Assembly: GCA_017304675.1 (NCBI GenBank)
Contig: JAFKLS010000017.1
Coordinates: forward strand, 496,001 to 560,000
Direction of reading: 5' to 3'
Length of the DNA: 64,000 nt
Source: Sphingobacteriia bacterium
GTDB taxonomy: Bacteria; Bacteroidota; Bacteroidia; Chitinophagales; Chitinophagaceae
The translations under genes were made by a program, and so were the position numbers. Every line of letters starts with the position of its first letter. The first letter of the stretch is position 1. A model generated the notes under the pieces. That model searched no databases, had not been told where the DNA came from, and saw nothing but the letters and a program-made list of their open reading frames with translations. Of the stretch, positions 18,836-25,520 are shown one piece after another.

Positions 18836-19567
18836 ATGGAGAAACAAATCACATCCTGGCATAGCCCGGCACTAAATAAAGAAATGCCAATTGCAGCTTA
18901 CGGGCATTTTGGTTTTGCCGTATTAATGATCCCCACCGCAGCAGCAGATTTTTTAGAGTATGAGCGGTTTCAGCTAATGGATTGCCTGGCACCCATGATT
19001 AATGAAGGAAAACTAAAGGTTTTTTCTATTGACAGTATTAACAAAGAGAGTTGGTTAAACAACAGTATGTTGCCAGAGCATAAAGCCATTAGGCAAAACC
19101 AGTTTAACGAGTATGTGTTTAATGAAGTGCTTCCTTTTATAAGAAACAACACCAGCACCGATACATTTGTATATACCTGCGGTGCTTCTTTTGGTGCTCT
19201 TCATGCAATGAACCTGTTTTTAAAAAGGCCCGATATGATTAATGGCGCCATTAGTATGAGCGGCGTATACGATTTAACTGAGTATACAAAAGGTTATTGG
19301 GATGAACAGGTGTATTACAACAGCCCCATCCATTATATCCCCAATCTTACAGATCCCTGGTACCTGAATAAAATAAAAGAAAGCCATCACATACACATTT
19401 ACACTGGAAGCGGAGATTATGAAGACCCAACGGCCAATAAAAAATTTTCTGAAGTACTTTGGAATAAAGGAATATGGCATGACCTGGATATTTGGGGGCC
19501 TGATATTAAACACGATTGGAGCACCTGGAGAAGTATGCTGCCACACATATTAGGCAGTAAATTTTAA
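18836..19567 (+). CDS. Putative esterase (PF00756-like alpha/beta hydrolase)
   Basis: 243 residues, cytoplasmic by the lack of a signal peptide. It has the layout of the esterase D/antigen 85 type fold. The probable nucleophile elbow is CGASFGALHAMN (G-x-S-x-G near residue 118), with an acid in YTGSGDYEDP and the His in IKHDWSTW near the C-terminus. Homologues in Bacteroidota are annotated as esterase family proteins. The ATG start is used because the only earlier candidate is a TTG in a non-coding-looking leader. The substrate is unknown and the gene stands alone, divergent from pyrH. Confidence 0.8.
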   Translation: MEKQITSWHSPALNKEMPIAAYGHFGFAVLMIPTAAADFLEYERFQLMDCLAPMINEGKLKVFSIDSINKESWLNNSMLPEHKAIRQNQFNEYVFNEVLPFIRNNTSTDTFVYTCGASFGALHAMNLFLKRPDMINGAISMSGVYDLTEYTKGYWDEQVYYNSPIHYIPNLTDPWYLNKIKESHHIHIYTGSGDYEDPTANKKFSEVLWNKGIWHDLDIWGPDIKHDWSTWRSMLPHILGSKF

Positions 19568-19659
19568 ACGGGCATTTTTTACAATAAAGCGTTAAAGTGT
19601 TGCCGTTGTTTTATTTTATTTCTACCAAGCACTTAATATTACAGTTCTAAAATTTTCGG

Positions 19660-20451
19660 TTGAACAAACATTTACTTTTACTTATCCCTTTTTTATTGGC
19701 ATCTGTTTTTCTTATTGGGCAGGAAAAAAAATATCCCTTTGTTACGGTTAGCGGTACCGTGTACGATATTACAGCAAGGAAGCCGATAGAAGCCGTGGCC
19801 GTACTCAGTTCATCTGGCAGAGGTGCCATTACCGATTCTGCAGGGCGGTACTCGCTTATCGTAAAAGACAACGATTCTGTATGGTTTAGTATGCTGGGCA
19901 AAACAACTATGAAATATGCGGTAGACACTATTAAAAACCCTTCTGAATTTAATGTTTCTATTCTTATAAGAGCTGCAGAACTACCCGAAGTAAAAGTGAG
20001 GAACAATTATTATAAGCTCGATTCCTTACAAAACAGGCAGGATTATGCTAAATATTTCAATTATAAAAAACCAACATTAAGTATTGTATCGGCATCGCCG
20101 GGTTACAATACAACGCCGGGTGTTACTGCGGGGTTTGACCTGGATGCTATTATAAACATGTTTCGTTTTAAATACAACAGGAGCATGGAAGCTTTGCAAA
20201 AACGCTTGATACAACAGGAGCAGGATAAATACATTGATCACCGTTTTTCTAAACAATTTGTAAGAAAAATAACCAAGCTGCAGCCCCCTGAATTAGATAG
20301 TTTTATGATACATTACAGGCCTGAATATGGTTTTCTGCAGACTGTGAACGACCTGGAGTTAGGTTATTATATTGAAAAAAGTTTTGAGCATTACAAAGCC
20401 AACAGGCCAAAGTTCAAAGGAACACTGAGAAGGAGGGATGAAAATAATTAA
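19660..20451 (+). CDS. CarboxypepD_reg-like domain protein, secreted
   Basis: 263 residues. A signal peptide (NKHLLLLIPFLLASVFLIGQ) is followed by a carboxypeptidase-regulatory-like beta-sandwich (about 28-110: VSGTVYDITARKPIEAVAV, GAITDSAGRYSLIV). The C-terminal half is helical and charged (RSMEALQKRLIQQEQDKYID) and of unknown function. The start must be TTG: an in-frame TAA lies four codons upstream, no ATG intervenes, and the signal peptide begins at the TTG. Such proteins are common periplasmic or surface proteins of Bacteroidota. The stop overlaps the stop of the convergent MerC gene by 4 bp. Confidence 0.8.
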   Translation: MNKHLLLLIPFLLASVFLIGQEKKYPFVTVSGTVYDITARKPIEAVAVLSSSGRGAITDSAGRYSLIVKDNDSVWFSMLGKTTMKYAVDTIKNPSEFNVSILIRAAELPEVKVRNNYYKLDSLQNRQDYAKYFNYKKPTLSIVSASPGYNTTPGVTAGFDLDAIINMFRFKYNRSMEALQKRLIQQEQDKYIDHRFSKQFVRKITKLQPPELDSFMIHYRPEYGFLQTVNDLELGYYIEKSFEHYKANRPKFKGTLRRRDENN

Positions 20452-20843
20452 TGATCGCAATCCTCTGCATGCGCATGGTTATGTACCCTGCAGAATTTAT
20501 AATTAATAATATGTGCCGCCACAATGAATACCACAGCAGGCAATAAAAAAAACAATTGCCACTGATGCAGCAGTTGCTTTAATACCAATAAAGCCATGCC
20601 AATTGTAAAAACAACCAATGGTTTAACACTATGGTGATGTTTTTTCCAGCCATGATACAAAGAAAATGCCCCTATGCAAAAAGCCATAAAGATCATTGTT
20701 ATTTCAAAATACAAATTATCAATAATTTCTATTCCGAATAAAGGCAAACTTGTAAGCACCAAAGGCAATAAAGCACAGTGAATGGCACAGGCTACAGAAG
20801 TAGCAATACCTAAAGCATCCCAGTTAATCTTAAAGTTGCTCAT
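20448..20843 (-). CDS. MerC-domain membrane protein
   Basis: 131 residues with four hydrophobic helices. The first helix holds the MerC hallmark SVACAIHCALLPLVL (two Cys and His at about 18-23), and the protein ends in a His/Cys tail (CRVHNHAHAEDCDH). MerC proteins carry mercury in mer operons, but chromosomal homologues in Bacteroidota are general metal-transport candidates, and nothing else of a mer operon is here. It is divergent from the SCO-Fur genes. Its promoter is the best in the window (TTTG-N19-TATCTTTG, 4 bp before ATG) and contains a perfect palindrome. Zinc or copper uptake under the neighbouring Fur-type regulator is the likely role (inference). Confidence 0.88.
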   Translation of the reverse strand: MSNFKINWDALGIATSVACAIHCALLPLVLTSLPLFGIEIIDNLYFEITMIFMAFCIGAFSLYHGWKKHHHSVKPLVVFTIGMALLVLKQLLHQWQLFFLLPAVVFIVAAHIINYKFCRVHNHAHAEDCDH

Positions 20844-20847
20844 ACCG

Positions 20848-20878
20848 CAAAGATAATGTTTTGCAACGATGTTGCAAA
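20848..20878 (-). promoter_or_regulatory. Consensus promoter of the MerC gene
   Basis: On the minus strand, TTTG and TATCTTTG are separated by exactly 19 bp, matching both elements of the Bacteroidota housekeeping promoter. The -7 box ends 4 bp before the ATG, so the mRNA may be leaderless. Confidence 0.75.
20860..20878. promoter_or_regulatory. Operator-like palindrome (candidate Fur/Zur-type site)
   Basis: A perfect inverted repeat with 8-bp arms, TTTGCAAC-GAT-GTTGCAAA, covers the -33 element and the spacer of the MerC promoter and lies about 48 bp upstream of the SCO -7 box. I found no second copy of the full palindrome when reading the window. The size and dyad symmetry fit a Fur-family dimer, and a Fur-family gene is two genes away. 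The regulator assignment is inference. Confidence 0.6.
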
Positions 20879-20925
20879 TTCAAACTCCTTCTTTCTCTTT
20901 TTAAAGTGTTGTTACCAACAGTAGT

Positions 20926-20933
20926 TACATTTG
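20926..20933 (+). promoter_or_regulatory. -7 box of the SCO gene
   Basis: TACATTTG, an exact TAnnTTTG match, 4 bp before the ATG. This would give a leaderless mRNA. No TTTG at the -33 spacing. Confidence 0.55.
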
Positions 20934-20937
20934 CAGT

Positions 20938-21591
20938 ATGAATAAGAAGTTACTGGGTTATATTGTTTTCTTTGTATTACTCACTTTTGTTTTCATGTTT
21001 TTTGTTTTTAGGGGAACAGATGTTTTGCATAAAAGTAATTTACCACTAAGAAGTTCAGTACAACCATTTGTGTTTATTAACCAGGATGGGCAATCGTTCA
21101 CTAATACAGACGTGGCAGGTAAAGTATATGTAGCAGAATATTTTTTTACCACATGTAAAGGCATTTGCCCTAAAATGAACAATAACATGAAGGGTATTTA
21201 TGAAGCATTTAAAAATGAACCCGACTTTTTAATTGTTTCTCACTCTTGTAATCCTGAAACAGATTCAGTACCTCAGATTAAACACTATGCTGATTCTTTA
21301 AATGTGAATACCAAAAAATGGATTTTTGTAACAGGCAGGAAAGACAGCTTATACAAAATGGCTAGGTACAGTTATGGTATAGATGATCCTAAAAATGCAG
21401 TAGCAGATATTAAAGACGACTTTTTACATACACAGTTTTTTGCCCTGGTAGATAAGAACGGAAAAGTAAGAGGGGGTGTTTACGATGGATTAAAAAAAGA
21501 AGATCTTGAAAAATTGAAAAAAGATATTGCAGCATTGCTTAAAGAAAACCCTGCAAGATTTGCCAACGGCATTTTTACCAATACGCCCTGA
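20938..21591 (+). CDS. SCO family (SCO1/SenC) copper-binding thioredoxin-fold protein
   Basis: 217 residues. One N-terminal membrane helix (about 7-26) anchors a periplasmic thioredoxin-like domain. Copper ligands are present: C73 and C77 in TTCKGICP and H164 in DDFLHTQFF. SCO proteins deliver copper to the CuA site of cytochrome oxidase or act as thiol reductases; some family members serve other metalloproteins. It is the first gene of a series SCO > Fur > epimerase, with the Fur start 1 bp after its stop. No cytochrome oxidase gene is near. Confidence 0.93.
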   Translation: MNKKLLGYIVFFVLLTFVFMFFVFRGTDVLHKSNLPLRSSVQPFVFINQDGQSFTNTDVAGKVYVAEYFFTTCKGICPKMNNNMKGIYEAFKNEPDFLIVSHSCNPETDSVPQIKHYADSLNVNTKKWIFVTGRKDSLYKMARYSYGIDDPKNAVADIKDDFLHTQFFALVDKNGKVRGGVYDGLKKEDLEKLKKDIAALLKENPARFANGIFTNTP

Positions 21592-21592
21592 T

Positions 21593-22012
21593 ATGAAAGC
21601 AACTATTGCAGAAATATTAAAACGCAACCAGCTTAGCATTACTGAAAGCAGAACAAAAATTCTTGAGCTGTTTCAGGATACGGGAAATGCTTTATCGCAC
21701 AGCATGATTGAGCAGGAAACGGGTAAAGAGTTTGACAGGGTAACAATTTACCGAACGCTGCAAACTTTTGTTGAGAAAGGAATTATACATACTATTCCTA
21801 CGGCAGACAATTCTGTATTATATGCCCTTTGTAAAGAAGCATGCACACAAGGGCACCATCACGATAATCACGTACATTTTATTTGCGATCAGTGTAACAC
21901 AACTTATTGTTTAGACAATATCAGCACTCCCGATATTAAATTACCAAAGGGCTTTATACAAACACAAACAGATCTGGTGGTGAGTGGCATTTGTAAAAAT
22001 TGTAACAGCTAA
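21593..22012 (+). CDS. Fur-family metalloregulator (Zur-like)
   Basis: 139-residue transcriptional repressor. The N-terminal winged helix (about 5-75) contains LSITESRTKILELF and the recognition region DRVTIYRTLQTFVEKG. The dimerisation part has two CxxC pairs, C98/C101 (ICDQC) and C134/C137 (ICKNC), which form the structural zinc site of Zur/PerR-type proteins. A His-rich stretch GHHHDNHVHF (87-96) offers regulatory metal ligands. The ATG is used; a longer in-frame TTG start would overlap the SCO gene by 65 bp. The layout suits a zinc sensor, but Fur or PerR cannot be excluded. The palindrome upstream of the locus is its likely target (inference). Confidence 0.88.
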   Translation: MKATIAEILKRNQLSITESRTKILELFQDTGNALSHSMIEQETGKEFDRVTIYRTLQTFVEKGIIHTIPTADNSVLYALCKEACTQGHHHDNHVHFICDQCNTTYCLDNISTPDIKLPKGFIQTQTDLVVSGICKNCNS

Positions 22013-22044
22013 ACTATCTTCACTCCTTAAATACCACATTCAAT

Positions 22045-23016
22045 ATGATTTTAGTAACGGGTGCAACCGGCTTGTTGGGGTCACATCTTATTAAACAGCT
22101 AAGTGCCCAGGGCAAACAAATTAAAGCCTTATACAGAACAACCATCCCAACCGGTTTTCCTGGAAATACTCAATGGGTTAAAGGAGATATCTTAGATATA
22201 CTATCGTTACAGGAAGCCATGCAACAGGTACAACAAGTATATCATTGCGCAGCATCGGTTTCTTTCAATCCTAAAAAAAGAACTGTCTTACACAAAACCA
22301 ATATTAATGGCACTGCTAATATTGTAAACGCCTGTATTGATAACAATATTCATAAACTACTATTTGTAAGCTCCGTTGCTGCATTGGGAAGAATAAGAGA
22401 AGATGTATCTATTACCGAGCAAATGAAATGGACTGAAGAAACCAGTAATAGCGAATATGGCAAAACAAAATACCTGGCCGAATTAGAAATATGGCGTGGT
22501 ATAGGTGAAGGCTTGCAGGCCGTAATAGTAAACCCAACCATCATTTTAGGATCAGGCGACTGGAACAGCGGTTCTACAAAAATTTTTAAAACTGCTTATG
22601 AAGAATTTCCCTGGTACACGAACGGCATTAGTGGTTTTGTTGATGTAATGGATGTAGTACAGGCAATGATTATTTTAATGGACAGTAATATTAATAATGA
22701 ACGATTTATTGTTAGCGGGCATAATATAGAATATAAACAGTTGTTTTCTTTCATTGCAAAAAACTTCAATAAAAAGCCACCGCATAAGCTTGTTAGCAAA
22801 TGGATGGCCCAGATTATTTGGCGTATTGAAGCAATAAAAGGGAAAATGACTGCTGCAGAACCATTACTTACAAAAGAAACAGCTAAAACAGCACAGGCAA
22901 AAGTACGTTTCGATAACAGTAAATTGTTAACCCTCATACCTGGTTTTTCTTATACCCCTTTAGAGGTAACTATTCAAAGGGTTTGCACTGAATTGAAGCA
23001 GAAGTACAGCCTGTAA
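22045..23016 (+). CDS. NAD-dependent epimerase/dehydratase family protein
   Basis: 323-residue extended SDR. The Rossmann motif GATGLLGSH starts at residue 6. Further on are CAASVSFNPKKR (substrate side), LLFVSSVAALG with the catalytic Ser, and YGKTKYLAE with the Tyr-x3-Lys pair (about 135-143). It resembles dihydroflavonol-4-reductase-like sugar or ketone reductases; the substrate is not visible. It starts 32 bp after the Fur-type gene in the same direction and may be co-transcribed, though no metal link is obvious. It ends convergent to the lpxD-like gene. Confidence 0.87.
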   Translation: MILVTGATGLLGSHLIKQLSAQGKQIKALYRTTIPTGFPGNTQWVKGDILDILSLQEAMQQVQQVYHCAASVSFNPKKRTVLHKTNINGTANIVNACIDNNIHKLLFVSSVAALGRIREDVSITEQMKWTEETSNSEYGKTKYLAELEIWRGIGEGLQAVIVNPTIILGSGDWNSGSTKIFKTAYEEFPWYTNGISGFVDVMDVVQAMIILMDSNINNERFIVSGHNIEYKQLFSFIAKNFNKKPPHKLVSKWMAQIIWRIEAIKGKMTAAEPLLTKETAKTAQAKVRFDNSKLLTLIPGFSYTPLEVTIQRVCTELKQKYSL

Positions 23017-23050
23017 TATTTAAAAAGTTACACAATTACTTCATTTTAAA

Positions 23051-23995
23051 TTATTGCATTACTTTCTTCCAAAGCTCCGGAATACGTTTTACCCAAACCA
23101 GCTCCCTTCTTTTAATTGAAGCTTCTTCGGCAGGATAACCAAAATAAGTTGTATTACCTTTTAAAGAAGAAGGTACTCCGCTTTGTGCAAGAACTACTGC
23201 ATTGGCGCCAATGGTAAGGGTTTTACTAACGCCAACCTGCCCCCATAAAGTAACCCCGTCTTCTAAAGTAGTGGCGCCTGCAATACCTACTTGTGCTGCC
23301 AGTAAACAGTTTTTGCCAATCACCACTTCATGCCCCAGGTGAACAAGATTATCAATAATTGTTCCTTTACCAATTCTTGTTTCATGCGTAACCCCACGAT
23401 CAATGGTGCAATTAGCTCCTATTTCAACATTATCTTCAATCACTACATTTCCACAACTTTTCATTCGCTTAAACCATACTTCACGATTTTTTTTACTGTT
23501 ATAATAGAAAGCATCGCTGCCAATTACTGTTCCTGATTGAATTACTACATTATCTCCTATAATGCTATAATCGAGTATCGTAACATTGGGATGGATAACG
23601 CAATTTTTACCAATGGTTACATGATTGCCTATAAACACATTGGGCATAATGTTAGAGCCTTCTCCAATACTTGCAGTTGAACTAACAGATGTTGTATATA
23701 ATGGTGCAGGCCTGAAATGTTCTACGATCTTTAAATATGCTTCAAAAGGTTCGTTGGTAACCAGCAACGCTTTACCCTCCGGTATGTTTACCTCGCTGTG
23801 ATTAATGATAATGAAAGAAGCATCGCTCTGTAAACATTTATCATAATATTTAGGATGATCTACAAAAACCAGATCTCCTTTTTCAACCTTATGTATTTCA
23901 TTAATTCCATCTGCAAAAGCTGTTGTATTACCTAAAAGCTCTGCATTTAAAAAAGTGGCCAACCATTGTAAAGAAACCGGTGCAGGAAATTTCAT
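23051..23995 (-). CDS. LpxD-like UDP-3-O-(3-hydroxyacyl)glucosamine N-acyltransferase
   Basis: 314 residues. The N-terminal domain (about 1-100) is LpxD-like (GINEIHKVEKGDLVFVDHPKY). The C-terminal part is a left-handed beta-helix of hexapeptide repeats, with a NLVHLGHEVVIGKN coil that holds the His expected to be catalytic and AAQVGIAGATTLED after it. LpxD adds the second hydroxyacyl chain in lipid A synthesis. It is about 25 residues shorter than Escherichia coli LpxD, lacks the C-terminal helical tail, and is not next to lpxC/lpxA. Bacteroidota often have a second lpxD-like gene, so I leave the symbol empty. A TACCTTTG box lies 19 bp upstream. Confidence 0.82.
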   Translation of the reverse strand: MKFPAPVSLQWLATFLNAELLGNTTAFADGINEIHKVEKGDLVFVDHPKYYDKCLQSDASFIIINHSEVNIPEGKALLVTNEPFEAYLKIVEHFRPAPLYTTSVSSTASIGEGSNIMPNVFIGNHVTIGKNCVIHPNVTILDYSIIGDNVVIQSGTVIGSDAFYYNSKKNREVWFKRMKSCGNVVIEDNVEIGANCTIDRGVTHETRIGKGTIIDNLVHLGHEVVIGKNCLLAAQVGIAGATTLEDGVTLWGQVGVSKTLTIGANAVVLAQSGVPSSLKGNTTYFGYPAEEASIKRRELVWVKRIPELWKKVMQ

Positions 23996-24014
23996 ACGCT
24001 CATTTTTAGAAAAT

Positions 24015-24022
24015 CAAAGGTA
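24015..24022 (-). promoter_or_regulatory. -7 box of the lpxD-like gene
   Basis: TACCTTTG on the minus strand, an exact TAnnTTTG match 19 bp before the ATG. No matching -33 element. Confidence 0.5.
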
Positions 24023-24301
24023 ATGTGCAAGATTGCAAATATTTTTTTTCAGCAAATTTATGTTGTAAAAAACAGAGTTTATTTTCTCTTGCAGGAAAGA
24101 GAACTTCAGTTCTTTTTATAAAAAGTAAAAAATATATTCCTTTGAAATATTGATGAACACTGCATTTCAGAGAATTAAATTTTTTCACTTGCAAGAATTT
24201 GCATTAAATATTATTCCCTTCAATAAACTACAGGATCATGTTTTGCATTCTTGCAATTCACATAGTGTTGTAAAATGTTAATAAAATTCTTTGGAATTTT
24301 T

Positions 24302-24332
24302 TTTGTATTGGAAAAAACTATTTATAATATTG
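24302..24332 (+). promoter_or_regulatory. Promoter of the candidate sRNA
   Basis: TTTG at 24302-24305 and TAATATTG at 24325-24332 are exactly 19 bp apart, the spacing of the Bacteroidota housekeeping promoter; the -7 box differs from TAnnTTTG at one conserved base. Transcription should begin near 24337-24340. Confidence 0.5.
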
Positions 24333-24337
24333 TATCG

Positions 24338-24404
24338 GGAATTAAATGTTCCCAGTACTTACTAACCCATCCATATACAAAGTCCCGCTTCAGCGGGATT
24401 TTTT
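24338..24404 (+). ncRNA. Candidate small RNA or attenuated leader upstream of rluE
   Basis: About 67 nt between a correctly spaced promoter and an intrinsic terminator. The 5' end can fold into GGGAA / TTCCC with a 7-nt loop (24337-24353). The 3' end is TCCCGC-TTCA-GCGGGA followed by six T (24383-24404). No ORF of note lies inside. Since the rluE -7-like box overlaps the terminator T-run, it may be an independent sRNA; alternatively it is an attenuator in a long rluE leader. I recognise no known RNA family such as 6S, SRP or a riboswitch. Ends are estimated. Confidence 0.4.
24383..24404 (+). terminator. Intrinsic terminator just before rluE
   Basis: A 6-bp all-strong stem TCCCGC / GCGGGA with a TTCA tetraloop and TTTTTT, only 10 bp before the rluE ATG. 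No annotated plus-strand gene lies upstream for it to terminate. Confidence 0.8.
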
Positions 24405-24414
24405 ATTTTGCATT

Positions 24415-24999
24415 ATGCTTCGGTATTTCATTATATATAAACCATTTCAGGTATTGTCTCAGTTCACTTCAACCGAGTATAAAAAAACATTAAAAGATTT
24501 TTTTGATGTTCCCAAAAATGTATATCCCGTAGGAAGATTAGATTACGACAGTGAGGGCTTATTAATATTAACAAATGATGCAAATCTGAATTATCGTTTG
24601 TTGAATCCAAAGTTTTTGCATGAAAGAGAGTATTGGGTTCAGGTAGATGGCAATATTTCAGAAGAAGCATTACAGCAATTACAAAACGGGGTTGATATTA
24701 ATATTGATGGGAAAATTTACAGAACCAAGAAATGTAAAGCAGCGGTGTTTGATGAAGCGCCTCTTGTTCCTTTAAGAAATCCGCCCATTCGTTTCAGAAA
24801 AGAAATACCTGCACCCTGGATAAAAATAATTTTAAACGAAGGCAAAAACAGGCAGGTTAGAAAAATGACAGCAGCGGTTGGATACCCTACCTTACGTTTA
24901 ATAAGATACCGCATAGAACAACTAACTTTAAACAATCTTCAACCGGGAGAAATGGCAGAGCTTTCTCAACAAGAACTTTTTAAAAAACTGTTTGCATGA
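24415..24999 (+). CDS. rluE: 23S rRNA pseudouridine synthase, RluE type
   Basis: 194 residues of the RsuA/RluB/E/F family; RluE modifies U2457 of 23S rRNA. The catalytic motif GRLDYDSEGLLILTND carries the active Asp at about residue 43. KIILNEGKNRQVRKMTAAVG and LIRYRIEQLTLNNLQPGE are family blocks near the C-terminus. There is no N-terminal S4 domain, which fits RluE and not RluB/F. The chosen ATG (MLRYFIIYKPF) is where homologues begin; the frame is open further upstream through the terminator hairpin, which is not credible coding sequence. The GNAT gene overlaps its end by 4 bp. Confidence 0.9.
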   Translation: MLRYFIIYKPFQVLSQFTSTEYKKTLKDFFDVPKNVYPVGRLDYDSEGLLILTNDANLNYRLLNPKFLHEREYWVQVDGNISEEALQQLQNGVDINIDGKIYRTKKCKAAVFDEAPLVPLRNPPIRFRKEIPAPWIKIILNEGKNRQVRKMTAAVGYPTLRLIRYRIEQLTLNNLQPGEMAELSQQELFKKLFA

Positions 25000-25451
25000 T
25001 ACCCGTTTACGAAACCGCAGAAGGCGACTATTTAATTACGACCGATAAAGCCAAAATGGATATTGATCTTATTCATCATTATTTATCGGAGGATTCATAT
25101 TGGGCACAAAATATTTCCAAAGAAATTGTACAACGTTCTATTCAACATTCTTTCTGCTTTGCCATTCTCTTATTGAACAAACAAGTTGGTTTTGCCAGGC
25201 TCATTACAGATTACGCCACTTTCGCATACCTGGCAGACGTATTTATACTTCCGGAACACAGGGGAAAAGGATTGTCAAAAAAATTATTACAGTTTATTCA
25301 TACCAACCCTGAAGTGCAGGGGTTAAGAAGATGGCTGCTCGGAACCAAAGATGCACACCAGCTTTATGCAAAATTCGGGTGGAGCCCCATTACCGAAGAA
25401 CAGTACAGAAGGTTTATGCAAGTACATGTTCCTAATGTTTACGGTAAGTAG
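24996..25451 (+). CDS. GNAT family N-acetyltransferase
   Basis: 151 residues. The acetyl-CoA binding motif A is LPEHRGKGLSKKLL (about 86-100), preceded by the beta strand FAYLADVFI. The end (RRFMQVHVPNVY) matches small GNATs often annotated as acetyltransferases of the YjcF/ArgA-like subgroup in Bacteroidota. The start codon overlaps the rluE stop (ATGA), so the two are translationally coupled. The substrate is unknown. Confidence 0.9.
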   Translation: MIPVYETAEGDYLITTDKAKMDIDLIHHYLSEDSYWAQNISKEIVQRSIQHSFCFAILLLNKQVGFARLITDYATFAYLADVFILPEHRGKGLSKKLLQFIHTNPEVQGLRRWLLGTKDAHQLYAKFGWSPITEEQYRRFMQVHVPNVYGK

Positions 25452-25469
25452 ATTACCGAAACGGTAATC
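25451..25469. repeat. Perfect 8-bp inverted repeat between the GNAT gene and lysS
   Basis: GATTACCG-AAA-CGGTAATC begins on the last base of the GNAT stop. It has no T run, so it is a poor intrinsic terminator. It lies about 26 bp before a TATCTTTA box (25495-25502) in front of lysS. It could be an operator, a processing hairpin or a chance palindrome. Confidence 0.5.
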
Positions 25470-25520
25470 ATTATCGGGTTTCTTTCTCAAAACTTATCTT
25501 TACTGCCCAATTTAATACAT

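Larger units (their letters stand above)
23996..24414. other. 419-bp intergenic region, very AT-rich
   Basis: Between the lpxD-like gene and rluE. It holds the lpxD-like -7 box, a weak hairpin with a short T run near 24096-24117 on the plus strand, and on its right side a well-spaced promoter, a 67-nt candidate RNA and a strong terminator. The short ORFs in it have no recognisable protein features. Confidence 0.6.

Noticed and set aside
20448..20843. MerC gene as part of a mercury-resistance element
   Set aside because: No merA, merT, merP or merR-like gene and no mobile-element mark; the neighbours point to metal homeostasis.
24096..24117. Hairpin AGAAC-TTCA-GTTCT followed by TTTTT on the plus strand, possible second sRNA terminator
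   Set aside because: The stem is short and AT-rich and no promoter with proper spacing was found upstream.
24275..24493. 72-codon ORF before rluE
   Set aside because: It runs through the terminator hairpin and into rluE in another frame, with no protein-like pattern.
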